A stretch of 18,422 bases of DNA from Burkholderiaceae bacterium. Lineage in GTDB: Bacteria; Pseudomonadota; Gammaproteobacteria; Burkholderiales; Burkholderiaceae. A model generated the notes under the pieces. It saw only the letters and a program-made list of their open reading frames with translations, did no database searches and was not told the origin of the DNA. The DNA is taken from contig CANCQD010000040.1 in NCBI GenBank assembly GCA_947380285.1, positions 1-18,422 on the forward strand, written 5' to 3'. Below are positions 8,308 to 17,005 of the stretch, one piece after another. How positions within the stretch are numbered: position 1 is the first letter of the stretch; every line of letters begins with the position of its first letter. A program made the translations under genes and the position numbers.

Positions 8308-9443
8308 GCGAGCTACACCTCTCTAGAAATACCATTCATTTTGCCGAGCCCTTGCCTTTGCAAAGTGGCGCCATGTTGTCTGGCTACGATTTAGTTATTG
8401 AAACTTACGGCAAGCTTAACGCCGATAAAAGTAATGCTGTGCTTGTTTGCCACGCGCTGAACGCCTCTCACCACGTTGCCGGACCAAGTCCGGAAGATCC
8501 AGACGATATTGGTTGGTGGGACAACATGATTGGCCCGGGCAAGCCGGTAGATACCGATCACTTTTTTGTCATAGGCGTAAATAATTTGGGCTCTTGCTTT
8601 GGTTCAACTGGGCCTAAGAGTATTAATCCAGCAACCGGCAAACCTTATGGGGCGGATTTTCCGGTTGTAACAGTCGAGGATTGGGTTAATACGCAAGCTC
8701 GCTTGGCAGACAAGTTAGGTATTCGGAAGTTTGCTGCGGTAATGGGCGGCAGCTTAGGTGGAATGCAGGCAATGGCTTGGGCTATTCAGTTTCCTAAGCG
8801 TATAGATCATTGCGTTGTGGTGGCATCTACCCCAAGGTTGAGTGCGCAAAATATTGCTTTTAATGAAGTGGCGCGCAACGCTATTCTGTCTGATCCAGAT
8901 TTTCATGGCGGCAACTATTACGAGTATGGCGTTGTACCAAAGCGCGGCTTGCGCTTAGCTCGAATGGTTGGCCACATTACCTATCTGTCTGATGATGACA
9001 TGGCAGAAAAATTTGGACGGGAATTGCAGCGGCCTAATGGCGAGTCAAACGACTATCGTTTTAGCTTTGAGGTTGAGTTTGAGGTTGAAAGTTATTTACG
9101 TCATCAGGGTGATAAATTTTCAACGTATTTTGATGCGAACACCTATTTACTCATTACGCGCGCTCTAGATTATTTTGATCCTGCGCGTCGTTATGATGGC
9201 AGTCTAAATCGCGCTTTAGCAGAAGTGCATGCTAAGTTTTTAGTGGTGAGTTTTTCAACCGACTGGCGTTTCCCGCCTGATCGTAGTCGGGAGATTGTGC
9301 AGTCTTTGCTGAGCAATAAGAGTGAAGTGACTTATGCTGAGATTGATGCGCCTCATGGGCATGATGCATTCTTGTTAGACGATGAGCGTTACCATAATTT
9401 AGTTCGAGCTTACTTTAGGCAAATGCGCGAGGCTCAACTATGA
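8304..9443 (+). CDS. metX: Homoserine O-acyltransferase MetX (succinyl- or acetyl-)
   Basis: MetX activates homoserine by acyl transfer from a CoA thioester, the first committed step of methionine synthesis. The 379-residue alpha/beta hydrolase shows the nucleophile elbow GGSLGG with Ser150, plus Asp320 (STDWRFPP) and His353 (HGHDAFLLD). The spacing between Asp and His matches that of the characterised Haemophilus enzyme as I recall it. Oxyanion-side residues [12 protein letters not shown] (93-104) are present. Many betaproteobacterial MetX proteins use succinyl-CoA, so acyl specificity is left open. The start codon overlaps the slmA stop and the stop overlaps the metW start, both as ATGA, indicating coupled translation. 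Confidence 0.94.
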   Translation: MSELHLSRNTIHFAEPLPLQSGAMLSGYDLVIETYGKLNADKSNAVLVCHALNASHHVAGPSPEDPDDIGWWDNMIGPGKPVDTDHFFVIGVNNLGSCFGSTGPKSINPATGKPYGADFPVVTVEDWVNTQARLADKLGIRKFAAVMGGSLGGMQAMAWAIQFPKRIDHCVVVASTPRLSAQNIAFNEVARNAILSDPDFHGGNYYEYGVVPKRGLRLARMVGHITYLSDDDMAEKFGRELQRPNGESNDYRFSFEVEFEVESYLRHQGDKFSTYFDANTYLLITRALDYFDPARRYDGSLNRALAEVHAKFLVVSFSTDWRFPPDRSREIVQSLLSNKSEVTYAEIDAPHGHDAFLLDDERYHNLVRAYFRQMREAQL

Positions 9444-10033
9444 GTCATTTCAATAAGCGCGCAGACTTTGCTGCAATTGCTAATTGGGTTGCGCCTAATA
9501 CTCAAGTGTTGGACCTCGGTTGTGGTGATGGCAGCTTCCTAGAGTATTTACAGAAACAAAAACCCGTCCATGCCTATGGTGTCGAGATCGATGATTCACG
9601 TGTACTGTCATGCGTGCAAAAAGGCTTGAACGTGATTCAGCAGGATTTAGAGGGTGGCTTAGCGCTTTTTGAAGATAATAGTTTTGATACGGTTGTACTT
9701 TCACAAACATTACAAACCATTCATCAGACTGAAAAGATTTTGCGTGAGGTGGTTCGTGTGGGAAAAGAATCAGTCATTTCTTTTCCAAACTTTGGGCATT
9801 GGTCTCATCGCCTCGCTGTTGGCTTAGGCCGCATGCCAGTCTCGAAGAGCCTACCTTATCAGTGGTACAACACTCCCAATGTTCGCGTGCTTACTGTTGC
9901 TGATTTTGAGAAGTTGGCCTCAAGTCTCGGCTTGAAGGTTCTTGATCAATGCATCCTGCATGAAGGTCATCAAGTTACCTTGATGCCAAACTTATTTGGC
10001 AGCCTCGCTTTATTCCGCATTCGCCGTGCGTAG
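9440..10033 (+). CDS. metW: Methionine biosynthesis protein MetW
   Basis: MetW is a class I SAM-methyltransferase-like protein found next to MetX in many proteobacteria and needed with it for methionine synthesis. Its exact catalytic role is unsettled. The 197-residue product has the SAM-binding motif [16 protein letters not shown] (residues 23-37), an acidic motif II region (YGVEIDD, about 46-52) and the MetW-typical [11 protein letters not shown] followed by [12 protein letters not shown]. It begins within metX (4-bp overlap), so the two should be made together. AmpG follows after 15 bp. Confidence 0.93.
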   Translation: MSHFNKRADFAAIANWVAPNTQVLDLGCGDGSFLEYLQKQKPVHAYGVEIDDSRVLSCVQKGLNVIQQDLEGGLALFEDNSFDTVVLSQTLQTIHQTEKILREVVRVGKESVISFPNFGHWSHRLAVGLGRMPVSKSLPYQWYNTPNVRVLTVADFEKLASSLGLKVLDQCILHEGHQVTLMPNLFGSLALFRIRRA

Positions 10034-10048
10034 GATAAAAATTTAAAG

Positions 10049-11368
10049 GTGTTCGCTGCAGTCCAATCTTGGTTAAAAGACTTTCGGGTTTATCTCGAAT
10101 GGCCTTGTTTGCGCATGTTGTTCTTGGGCTTCTCCGCGGGCCTTCCTTTATTACTCATTCTAGGAACTCTCAGTTTTTGGTTGCGTGAAGCTGGCATTGA
10201 TCGAAGCACGATTGGATACTTAACCTGGGTGGGTTTGATCTACGCCTTTAAATGGGTTTGGGCGCCGCTTGTAGATCGCTTACAAATTCCATTGTTGACG
10301 AAACTATTTGGCCGCCGCCGAAGCTGGCTACTCTTTGCGCAAGCGCTCATCATTCTGGGTCTTATTGGAATGTCGACTCTAGATCCTAAGCTTGCACTGA
10401 ACTCGATTATTTGGTGTGCGCTGTTGGTTGCCTTTGGTTCTGCTACCCAAGACATCGCTTTAGATGCATTTCGTATTGAATCGGCTAATAGCGATCATCA
10501 AGCAGCCTTAGCAGCTACTTATCAAACTGGCTATCGACTGGCTTTGATTTGGGCTGGTGCGGGCGTCCTTTGGCTTGCAGCTCGGGCTGAAACAGGCAGC
10601 GGCTATGATCCTAGCGCGTGGCAGTTTGCCTATCTCTGTATGGCGGCCTCTATTGGCGTTGGTGTGATTACGACTTTATTAAGTCAAGAACCAGCAAGAT
10701 ATGAATTGGCTAAAGTACGTACCGCCAAAGCATGGCTGTACCAAACCTTGGTTGAGCCATTTGCTGAATTTATTACGCGCTATCGCTGGCATGCCGTGTT
10801 GATTTTGTCTTTAATTGCCATTTATCGCATCAGTGATGTAGTGATGGGAATTATGGCCAATCCGTTTTATGTTGATATGGGCTACACCAAAGATGAAGTA
10901 GCGGCCGTAAGCAAGGTATTCGGTGTAGTGATGACTTTGGTTGGAGCTTTTGTTGGTGGCGTGCTGACACTTCGTTTTGGTGTCTTGCGAATTCTATTTG
11001 TGGGCGCAGTTCTTTCAGCAGTCAGCAATTTACTATTTGCTTGGTTAGCTACCCAAGGACATGACTTGCATGGTTTGATTTGGGTTATTTCAGCGGACAA
11101 TCTCAGTTCTGGTATCGCAAGTGCTGCCTTTATTGCTTTTTTATCCTCATTAACTAATATCCGCTACTCAGCAACTCAGTACGCTTTATTTAGCTCGATG
11201 ATGCTACTTTTACCGAAATGGTTAGCAGGCTTCTCAGGAGTGTTTGTGGACAACTTCGGATACCAAGCATTCTTCTATGGCACCGCCATTATTGGCGCCC
11301 CAGTCCTGCTTCTCATTTGGGCTACGATTCATTTCAAGATCGTGCAGATCAAAAAAGAAGGTGAGTAA
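10049..11368 (+). CDS. ampG: AmpG-family muropeptide permease (MFS)
   Basis: AmpG imports anhydro-muropeptides from the periplasm for cell-wall recycling and, in some species, beta-lactamase signalling. The 439-residue protein is very hydrophobic, with about 12 or more membrane segments. It shows the AmpG-like N-terminal pattern LFLGFSAGLPLLLILGTLSF and the following SFWLREAGIDRSTIGYLTWVG. The loop LVDRLQIP is the usual site between helices 2 and 3 in this family. The start is GTG 10049, since no ATG is available before the first membrane helix. The only ribosome binding candidates are AGGA at 10032-10035, rather far, and AAAGG touching the start, so expression may depend on coupling to metW 15 bp upstream. 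Confidence 0.85.
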   Translation: MFAAVQSWLKDFRVYLEWPCLRMLFLGFSAGLPLLLILGTLSFWLREAGIDRSTIGYLTWVGLIYAFKWVWAPLVDRLQIPLLTKLFGRRRSWLLFAQALIILGLIGMSTLDPKLALNSIIWCALLVAFGSATQDIALDAFRIESANSDHQAALAATYQTGYRLALIWAGAGVLWLAARAETGSGYDPSAWQFAYLCMAASIGVGVITTLLSQEPARYELAKVRTAKAWLYQTLVEPFAEFITRYRWHAVLILSLIAIYRISDVVMGIMANPFYVDMGYTKDEVAAVSKVFGVVMTLVGAFVGGVLTLRFGVLRILFVGAVLSAVSNLLFAWLATQGHDLHGLIWVISADNLSSGIASAAFIAFLSSLTNIRYSATQYALFSSMMLLLPKWLAGFSGVFVDNFGYQAFFYGTAIIGAPVLLLIWATIHFKIVQIKKEGE

Positions 11369-11373
11369 GGGAA

Positions 11374-11395
11374 GGGTAAATTCTTCTGGTTACCC
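11374..11395. terminator. Hairpin between convergent ampG and xth
   Basis: GGGTAA (11374-11379) and TTACCC (11390-11395) form a 6-bp stem with a 10-base loop in the 28-bp gap between the two convergent stop codons. The gene arrangement argues for a two-way terminator. There is no clear T run on either side, so the strength is doubtful. Its core matches the dyad at 4995-5014. Confidence 0.4.
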
Positions 11396-11396
11396 C

Positions 11397-12179
11397 TTAA
11401 ATCTTCCAGGCGTAATCCACCGTAAGTGGTGCGTGATCTGAAAATTTTTCATCCTTGTACACAGCGGTTTTCTTGGCTGTTGCAGCAATGCCAGGCGTAG
11501 TGATGTGATAGTCAATGCGCCAGCCAACATTCTTTGCATAGGCTTGACCGCGATTGCTCCACCAGGTGTAGCAAGTTTCAGTTGCCTCTGGTTCAAGCTG
11601 GCGGTAAACATCTACATAGCCCACTTTACTAAAAAGATTAGTGAGCCATGCACGTTCTTCAGGTAAGAAACCTGAATTTTTGAGATTACCTTTCCAGTTC
11701 TTTAGGTCAATTTCTTGATGGGCAATATTGACGTCACCGCAAAGCACGATTTCACGACCGGATTTTTTGAGGGAAACAAGATGCGGTAGAAAGCTATCAA
11801 GATAGCGATATTTAGCCTCTTGTCTCTCAGGCGAGCTTGAGCCTGAGGGCATATAAACTGAAATGACAGAAAGCCCTTTAAAACGGGCCTCCACATAACG
11901 TCCTTCTGCATCAAACTCTTCATTCCCGTAGCCATATAAGACTTCATCTGGCTTATGGGGGGTATAGATCCCGCAACCGCTATAACCCTTTTTCTCGGCG
12001 TGATGGAAAAAGCCGTGCATGTCATCTGGATTGAGGATGGCATCCTCTAGATCATCGCGCTGAGCCTTGAGCTCCTGCATGCAAATAAAATCGGCTTTTT
12101 GCTTAACAGCCCATGGCAGAAAGCCTTTTTTGACAGCGGAACGGATACCGTTGAGGTTCGCGGAAATGATGCGTAACAT
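11397..12179 (-). CDS. xth: Exodeoxyribonuclease III (AP endonuclease)
   Basis: Exonuclease III family enzyme that cleaves DNA at abasic sites and degrades 3' ends in base excision repair. The 260-residue protein has all family motifs: [10 protein letters not shown] at the N terminus, metal ligand Glu36 (MQELKAQ), Tyr109 (VYMPSG), Asp149 and Asn151 ([13 protein letters not shown]), the WRIDYH segment (220-225), and Asp248/His249 (FSDHAPL). It is transcribed away from pyrE, with start codons only 8 bp apart. On the minus strand AGG, 5 bases before the ATG, is the ribosome binding site. Its promoter must lie inside pyrE. Confidence 0.94.
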   Translation of the reverse strand: MLRIISANLNGIRSAVKKGFLPWAVKQKADFICMQELKAQRDDLEDAILNPDDMHGFFHHAEKKGYSGCGIYTPHKPDEVLYGYGNEEFDAEGRYVEARFKGLSVISVYMPSGSSSPERQEAKYRYLDSFLPHLVSLKKSGREIVLCGDVNIAHQEIDLKNWKGNLKNSGFLPEERAWLTNLFSKVGYVDVYRQLEPEATETCYTWWSNRGQAYAKNVGWRIDYHITTPGIAATAKKTAVYKDEKFSDHAPLTVDYAWKI

Positions 12180-12180
12180 G

Positions 12181-12188
12181 TAGGCCTA
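12181..12188. promoter_or_regulatory. Palindrome TAGGCCTA shared by the xth and pyrE start regions
   Basis: The 8-bp perfect palindrome fills the space between the divergent start codons. Because it is symmetric it gives an AGG on each strand: 3 bases before the pyrE ATG and 5 bases before the xth ATG. It thus appears to serve as a minimal ribosome binding site for both genes. Confidence 0.5.
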
Positions 12189-12856
12189 TGAGCTCAAATA
12201 ATTCAAATCAAGATAACTTTATTCGTTTTGCCTTAGAGGCAAAAGTTTTGTCCTTCGGGGAGTTTAAAACTAAAGCGGGAAGGCTCTCACCTTATTTCTT
12301 TAATGCCGGCGAATTCAATGATGGCGCTCGTTTAAGCGCCTTAGGTCGTTACTACGCTAAAGCTTTACAAGATTCGGGCGTTCAGTTCGACATGCTTTAT
12401 GGTCCAGCTTACAAGGGAATCACACTTGCGGCTGCTACGGCTATCGCTTTAGCCGATAACGGCATCAATGTGCCTTATGCCTATAACCGTAAAGAGGCAA
12501 AAGACCACGGTGAAGGGGGCATGCTGGTTGGCGCTCCCGTTCAAGGCCGGGTTGTCATTATTGACGATGTGATTTCAGCGGGCACATCGGTAAGAGAGTC
12601 GGTAGATCTGATCCGTGGTGCGGGCGCAGAGCCGGCAGCCGTTCTCATTGCTCTAGATCGTATGGAACGCTCGGGTAATGCGATAGAAATTGGAGATAAA
12701 TCTGCAGTTCAAGCAGTAGAGCAAGAGTTTGGTTTGCCAGTGATTGCGATTGCAAACTTGGCTGGCTTAATGTCTTTCTTAACTTCTTCTAGTGATGCTG
12801 AACTAACAAACTATTTGCCTGCAGTTAAAGCCTACCGCGATAAATATGGAATCTAA
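12188..12856 (+). CDS. pyrE: Orotate phosphoribosyltransferase
   Basis: PyrE joins orotate to PRPP to form OMP, the fifth step of pyrimidine synthesis. The 222-residue protein has the N-terminal [13 protein letters not shown] segment (29-41), the flexible catalytic loop [11 protein letters not shown] (101-111) and the PRPP-binding motif [13 protein letters not shown] (122-134). The start at 12188 is the only methionine before [16 protein letters not shown], and family members have a similar short N-terminal extension. Upstream space is just 8 bp before xth begins on the other strand, so the promoter must be within xth. TTGACA at 12130-12135 is a perfect -35 match but has no good -10 partner. 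The gene converges on dapF 12 bp downstream. Confidence 0.95.
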   Translation: MSSNNSNQDNFIRFALEAKVLSFGEFKTKAGRLSPYFFNAGEFNDGARLSALGRYYAKALQDSGVQFDMLYGPAYKGITLAAATAIALADNGINVPYAYNRKEAKDHGEGGMLVGAPVQGRVVIIDDVISAGTSVRESVDLIRGAGAEPAAVLIALDRMERSGNAIEIGDKSAVQAVEQEFGLPVIAIANLAGLMSFLTSSSDAELTNYLPAVKAYRDKYGI

Positions 12857-12868
12857 GGGCAACCGCTT

Positions 12869-13771
12869 TTAAATTGTTGTTTCGCCTTCGAAGACGGTGA
12901 CGGCAGGGCCAGTCATGATGACGGATTGAACAACATCATTTGAGACGCCGTCCCAAGTAATTTGCAAATCTCCGCCGCGTGTATGTACTTTTACAGGTGA
13001 ATCTAATAAGCCCCTGCGGATACCTGAAACCACGGCAGCACAAGCACCAGTACCGCAGGCTAAGGTTTCACCAGCGCCACGTTCAAAGACACGTAATTTG
13101 ATTTCATTACGATTGATCACCTGCAGGTAGCCCGCGTTTACCTTTTTAGGAAACGCTGCAAATCTTTCAATCTCGGGACCTTCTTCTAGGACTGGTGCGC
13201 TATCGACATCTCCAACCACTTGTACGGCATGTGGATTGCCCATAGAAAGAACTCCAACCAAAGTGTCATGCGTGGCAGGATGATTTAGTGGAAGTGCATA
13301 AAGGGTCTCCTGAAATTCTTGAAGGCTTGCCAGACCGTTTGCATTAAACGGAATATGACTATGTTCAAAAATTGGCGCTCCCATATCTACCTCTACCTGG
13401 CCATCCTCATGCGATTTGAGGGTCAGGATGGTATGCGCAACCTCTACTCGTAAAGGGTTCTTGTTGGATAGACCTTGATCTAATACAAAGCGTACAAAGC
13501 AACGAGAGCCATTGCCACATTGCTCTACTTCGCCACCATCGGCATTGAAAATACGATACCGAAAATCAGCATCTGGACGCGTTGCCTTTTCAACTAGAAG
13601 AATTTGATCTGCGCCAATACCAAATTGACGATGGGCTAAACCTTGCCATTGTTCTTTGGTAATGTCACTCAGATCTTGATCTATTCCGTTGAGCACAATG
13701 AAGTCATTGCCAGCACCATGCATTTTGGTGAAGCGTAGCTTGCGTACTGGATTGTTTGTATTGGTACTCAA
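12869..13771 (-). CDS. dapF: Diaminopimelate epimerase
   Basis: DapF converts LL- to meso-diaminopimelate for lysine and peptidoglycan, using two cysteines and no cofactor. Both are present: Cys85 in [11 protein letters not shown] and Cys239 in [10 protein letters not shown]. The substrate-binding segments KMHGAGNDF (16-24) and MGNPHAV (177-183) are also clear. The 300-residue frame begins with TTG at 13769-13771, preceded by GGA six bases away. The next in-frame ATG would cut into the conserved MHGAGNDF motif, so the TTG start is preferred. It follows the lpxL-like gene by 11 bp on the minus strand. The DUF484 and xerC genes that follow dapF in many proteobacteria are instead at 3331-4987. 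Confidence 0.94.
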   Translation of the reverse strand: MSTNTNNPVRKLRFTKMHGAGNDFIVLNGIDQDLSDITKEQWQGLAHRQFGIGADQILLVEKATRPDADFRYRIFNADGGEVEQCGNGSRCFVRFVLDQGLSNKNPLRVEVAHTILTLKSHEDGQVEVDMGAPIFEHSHIPFNANGLASLQEFQETLYALPLNHPATHDTLVGVLSMGNPHAVQVVGDVDSAPVLEEGPEIERFAAFPKKVNAGYLQVINRNEIKLRVFERGAGETLACGTGACAAVVSGIRRGLLDSPVKVHTRGGDLQITWDGVSNDVVQSVIMTGPAVTVFEGETTI

Positions 13772-13782
13772 AATATTTCCGT

Positions 13783-14682
13783 TTAATCGTAAAGACTGGG
13801 TTCGCCTTCAGGCCTATGTTTAAAACGCTTATGAACCCAATAGTACTCTGCTGGTCTTTCTCGAACAAGTTCCTCAATGTATTGATTTATGCGAGCGGTA
13901 TCTTTTTCAATATCATCACTTGGAAAGTTCGGCAATGGCTCGCTGATATGGCAGGTATAGCCTTTACGGTCTTTATTTAATGTAGTCGTCATCAGACACA
14001 CTTCAGCTCCGCTAAGTCTTGCTAGGCGAGAGACAGAGGTAATAGTGTTAGTCTGGATTCCGAAGAAGGGTACAAAGACTGAGTCACGAGGGCCCAAGTC
14101 AATATCGGGGGCAATGAAAATAAAGTTACCCGTTTGAATTTCTCGTATGAGATCGCGTAAGCGACTTTGCCTCTCAATTGACTTCCCACCAAAGCGATTT
14201 CTCCACTCAATCATTTTTTGATTGAAGAAGGGGTTTTTCATGTTTTGGTAAAGGCCCGCACCCCGTGGCCAGTCATGTTGGTTGGCCAGCACTGAAAGTG
14301 CCATGAAGCCGCCTTCAAGTCCAACAAAGTGTGGATTAATCAGCAGGCGTGGCTTGCGATCTCCTAAGGTAATTGCTGAATTGATTTTGACGATGTCAGT
14401 AATTTGTTTGCCACTACCAAGCCAGATGCGACTTCTTTCTAGTACGCTACGACCAAATAATTTCCAGTGCTCAATCGCCAGATGATCAATTTCTTTTTCA
14501 CTGAGATTGGGAAAGCACAAACGTAAATTGGTTTTTACTACGTGGGTACGACTGTTAGGAACATGGGCAGCTAGCCATCCTAAGCCATAGCCAACGTGGA
14601 CAGTAATCGTATAAGGCAAAAAGGCAAAGAGTCGCAAGAGACTGAGCGCTACGAAATTGAAGAGGTTTTGTAACCAGGTCAT
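13783..14682 (-). CDS. lpxL: Lipid A biosynthesis lauroyl acyltransferase (LpxL/HtrB family)
   Basis: Inner-membrane acyltransferase adding a secondary acyl chain to lipid A precursor. The 299-residue protein has an N-terminal hydrophobic anchor (about residues 6-38), the catalytic H-x4-E/D motif as His118 to Glu123 ([10 protein letters not shown]), the [18 protein letters not shown] segment, and the C-terminal [16 protein letters not shown] typical of LpxL. It lies between a second acyltransferase-family gene (23 bp upstream) and dapF (11 bp downstream), so all three probably form one minus-strand operon. Which acyl chain and position it uses cannot be told from sequence. Confidence 0.9.
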   Translation of the reverse strand: MTWLQNLFNFVALSLLRLFAFLPYTITVHVGYGLGWLAAHVPNSRTHVVKTNLRLCFPNLSEKEIDHLAIEHWKLFGRSVLERSRIWLGSGKQITDIVKINSAITLGDRKPRLLINPHFVGLEGGFMALSVLANQHDWPRGAGLYQNMKNPFFNQKMIEWRNRFGGKSIERQSRLRDLIREIQTGNFIFIAPDIDLGPRDSVFVPFFGIQTNTITSVSRLARLSGAEVCLMTTTLNKDRKGYTCHISEPLPNFPSDDIEKDTARINQYIEELVRERPAEYYWVHKRFKHRPEGEPSLYD

Positions 14683-14705
14683 TTCAAAAATGATAATGAA
14701 TTTAT

Positions 14706-15566
14706 CTAATTGCTTGGAGGCAATTCTGCACCAGCGGGATGCTTGTAGCGGTTATATGACCAAATGAATTGTTCAGGTGCGACGAGCACTGCATTTTCAA
14801 TTGCAACATTGAGTTCTGCGGCAGCAATATTTGCATCCTCAGAAAGGGGGGCAAGACGGGTTGCCTGCATGAGCCAACCCATACCAATGCCTTTGCGCTT
14901 GGCGGTAAACATCACCACTGGAGTGTTGTTTCGATTGGCAAGACGCGCTGGTAATGGCGTTGTGTATGCAGGGCGCCCAAAGAACGGAACCCAAACACCT
15001 TCGCCTCCGCTGGGAACTTGATCCGGAAGAATGCCGATTGCTTCGCCTCGCGTGAGCGCTCTAGTCATTTGGCGCACACCGTTGAGGTTGGTCGGCACGA
15101 AATGCATATTAGGATAGGCGCGACCTTCTTCTACCACTTCATTGAGCCACCCTTGGCGTGAGGGGCGATAGAGAATAGTTGCTGGAAAATGCTGTGCTAG
15201 TACACGTGGAATGATCTCAAAGCCACCGAGATGAGGAGTCAGCATGACTAAGCCATGACCTTCGTTAATGGCAGTTTCGACCAAGTCCCAGTTTTGAACC
15301 TCTACCAATGCAAGCGCCTTTTTAGGATTGCGCCAAATCCATAAACTATCTGAAAACAACATCCCAGAGGCGCGCACTGCTTCCCAGAGTCTAGAAGGCA
15401 GATCCCGAGCACGAACTACAGCCTCATATTGAGGCCTGAAGAGAGAGCGATATTGCTTTGAGCTAGCATAAGCCAGCATGCCTAAAAATGACCCAATCAC
15501 CTGCGCTAGCGCAAGGGGAAGTACGGCAATAGCACTAAGGCAGAGCTTGAGAAGGAGTTTTCGCAC
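14706..15566 (-). CDS. Second LpxL/LpxM-like lipid A acyltransferase
   Basis: A 286-residue paralogue of the next gene with the same fold: hydrophobic N-terminal helix (about 5-34), H-x4-E motif His112 to Glu117 (TPHLGGFE), GILPDQVPSGGEGVWVPFFG and a C-terminal FIWSYNRYKHP. It is likely the enzyme for the other secondary acyl chain of lipid A, but assignment as LpxL or LpxM is not possible by eye. The start is GTG at 15564-15566, as a stop codon lies two codons upstream in frame. Purine-rich AGGGG abuts the start too closely for a normal ribosome binding site. It is first in the minus-strand operon and divergent from metK. Confidence 0.88.
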   Translation of the reverse strand: MRKLLLKLCLSAIAVLPLALAQVIGSFLGMLAYASSKQYRSLFRPQYEAVVRARDLPSRLWEAVRASGMLFSDSLWIWRNPKKALALVEVQNWDLVETAINEGHGLVMLTPHLGGFEIIPRVLAQHFPATILYRPSRQGWLNEVVEEGRAYPNMHFVPTNLNGVRQMTRALTRGEAIGILPDQVPSGGEGVWVPFFGRPAYTTPLPARLANRNNTPVVMFTAKRKGIGMGWLMQATRLAPLSEDANIAAAELNVAIENAVLVAPEQFIWSYNRYKHPAGAELPPSN

Positions 15567-15572
15567 CCCCTA

Positions 15573-15578
15573 ATGATA
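15573..15578 (-). promoter_or_regulatory. Candidate -10 for the lpxL-lpxL-dapF operon
   Basis: On the minus strand TATCAT (5 of 6 match to TATAAT) lies 6 bases before the GTG start of the first acyltransferase gene. Transcription would begin at or next to the start codon, giving a leaderless mRNA, which would explain the badly spaced AGGGG. The -35 region (CACACA at 17 bp) is poor. Confidence 0.3.
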
Positions 15579-15615
15579 TTCAATGCCGCTCTCAGTGTGT
15601 GGATTTCAGCTTACT

Positions 15616-15645
15616 TTGCTGAATTGGGTATTTTTCGGATAAAAT
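15616..15645 (+). promoter_or_regulatory. Probable sigma-70 promoter of metK
   Basis: TTGCTG (15616-15621) and TAAAAT (15640-15645) are separated by 18 bp and point toward metK. Transcription should start near 15652, leaving a leader of about 119 nt. This is the best promoter match in the gap between the divergent acyltransferase and metK genes. Confidence 0.55.
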
Positions 15646-15651
15646 CTCACT

Positions 15652-15770
15652 ATCGCTGAGTTAAGGCAACTTGCAGGGCGATTCATAAATTCTGCTAAAG
15701 CGTCGCCGTTGTAGTTCCTGGCACGTCGAGTTGTCCCAATGATCGTGTTAATTTTTTAAAGGAATATGCA
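15652..15770 (+). ncRNA. Structured 5' leader of metK, possible cis-regulatory RNA
   Basis: The leader can be folded by hand into nested helices: GGCAACTTG (15665-15673) with CGAGTTGTC (15727-15735), 9 pairs including two G-U; CAGG (15674-15677) with CCTG (15717-15720); and, as an alternative sharing 15677, GGCGA (15677-15681) with TCGCC (15703-15707). A competing pairing joins GTTCCT (15714-15719) to AGGAAT (15760-15765), covering the ribosome binding site. I do not recognise it as SAM-I, SAM-II or SAM/SAH. Function is inferred only from pairing and from its place before the SAM synthetase gene. Confidence 0.35.
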
Positions 15771-16937
15771 ATGGCAAACGATTACTTCTTTACCTCAGAA
15801 TCCGTTTCTGAAGGTCATCCCGATAAAGTAGCAGACCAAATTTCTGATTCAATCTTGGATGCCATTTTGGCTCAAGATCCAACTGCACGTGTTGCCGCAG
15901 AGACTTTATGTAACACCGGCTTGGTAGTTTTGGCTGGTGAAATTACTACTAACGCTAACGTTGATTACATTCAGGTAGCTCGCAATACCTTGCGTGAAAT
16001 TGGTTACGACAATACTGAGTATGGTATCGATTACAAAGGTTGTGCAGTATTAGTTGCTTATGACAAGCAAAGTCCTGATATCGCTCAAGGCGTTGATAAG
16101 GCTCATGATGATGGCTTAGACCAAGGCGCTGGCGACCAAGGCCTGATGTTTGGTTATGCTTGTGACGAAACTGCAGAGCTTATGCCTTTGCCGATTCACT
16201 TGTCGCATCGTTTGGTTGAGCGTCAATCACAATTGCGTCGCGATGGCCGTTTGAACTGGTTGCGCCCTGATGCCAAGTCACAAGTGACCTTACGTTATGT
16301 GGATGGCAAACCTGACTCTATCGATACCGTTGTGCTCTCTACTCAGCATGATGAAGAGATTTCCCTCGAGAAATTGCGTGAAGCAGTGATTGAAGAAATC
16401 ATCAAACCAGTATTGCCTAAACATTTGATCAAAGGTGCGATTAACTTTTTGGTTAATCCAACCGGTCGTTTCGTTATCGGCGGCCCACAGGGCGATTGTG
16501 GTTTAACAGGCCGCAAAATTATTGTGGATACCTACGGTGGCGCAGCTCCCCATGGCGGTGGCGCTTTCTCTGGTAAAGATCCTTCTAAGGTTGACCGCTC
16601 TGCTGCATATGCTGGTCGTTACGTTGCGAAGAATGTGGTTGCTGCTGGTTTAGCGAGCAAGTGCTTGATTCAGATCTCTTACGCAATTGGTGTTGCTAAG
16701 CCAACCTCAGTCATGGTGAGCACTTTTGGTACCGGTAAGATCTCTGACGAGAAGATTGCTCAATTGGTTTCTGAGCACTTTGACTTACGTCCAAAAGGTA
16801 TCGTGAAGATGCTCAACCTCTTACGTCCAATTTATCGTAAGACTGCTGCTTATGGCCACTTTGGGCGTGAGGAGCCAGAATTTACCTGGGAGCAAACAGA
16901 CAAAGCGGCTGTATTACGTGCAGCAGCAGGTCTGTAA
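15771..16937 (+). CDS. metK: S-adenosylmethionine synthetase
   Basis: MetK makes SAM from methionine and ATP. The 388-residue protein shows the family motifs in order: SEGHPDK (13-19), the GAGDQG hexapeptide (119-124), [17 protein letters not shown] (234-250) and the P-loop-like [10 protein letters not shown] (261-270), followed by KVDRSAAY. Length is normal. AAAGGA (15758-15763) is a well-placed ribosome binding site. The gene has its own promoter and a long leader. It is followed, after an SAH riboswitch, by ahcY, so SAM production and SAH removal are adjacent. Confidence 0.97.
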   Translation: MANDYFFTSESVSEGHPDKVADQISDSILDAILAQDPTARVAAETLCNTGLVVLAGEITTNANVDYIQVARNTLREIGYDNTEYGIDYKGCAVLVAYDKQSPDIAQGVDKAHDDGLDQGAGDQGLMFGYACDETAELMPLPIHLSHRLVERQSQLRRDGRLNWLRPDAKSQVTLRYVDGKPDSIDTVVLSTQHDEEISLEKLREAVIEEIIKPVLPKHLIKGAINFLVNPTGRFVIGGPQGDCGLTGRKIIVDTYGGAAPHGGGAFSGKDPSKVDRSAAYAGRYVAKNVVAAGLASKCLIQISYAIGVAKPTSVMVSTFGTGKISDEKIAQLVSEHFDLRPKGIVKMLNLLRPIYRKTAAYGHFGREEPEFTWEQTDKAAVLRAAAGL

Positions 16938-16975
16938 GTAGGAAATACGCAGTTTGTAGGTGTATTGAGACGAAA

Positions 16976-17005
16976 TATGCCGTAATTGTTTACAATTACG
17001 GCATA
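16976..17005. repeat. 30-bp perfect palindrome between metK and the SAH riboswitch
   Basis: Arms of 14 bp, 16976-16989 and 16992-17005, are exact inverted copies around a central TT. In RNA they would form a hairpin of about 12 bp with loop GUUUAC. No T run follows on either strand, so it is not a standard intrinsic terminator. It ends one base before riboswitch helix P1. TACAAT (16991-16996) within it could be a -10 element starting RNA near 17003. Confidence 0.75.

Noticed and set aside
12130..12135. Perfect TTGACA considered as the pyrE -35 element
   Set aside because: No hexamer resembling TATAAT sits 15-19 bp downstream; the bases there are GC-rich coding sequence of xth.
12226..12244. 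Hairpin TTTTGCC-TTAGA-GGCAAAA early in pyrE, considered as an attenuator
   Set aside because: It lies inside codons of a conserved protein segment (FALEAK) and is not followed by a T run. Chance is sufficient.
12857..12868. Terminator sought between convergent pyrE and dapF
   Set aside because: The 12-bp gap holds no convincing stem; CAAC/GTTG pairing is too weak.
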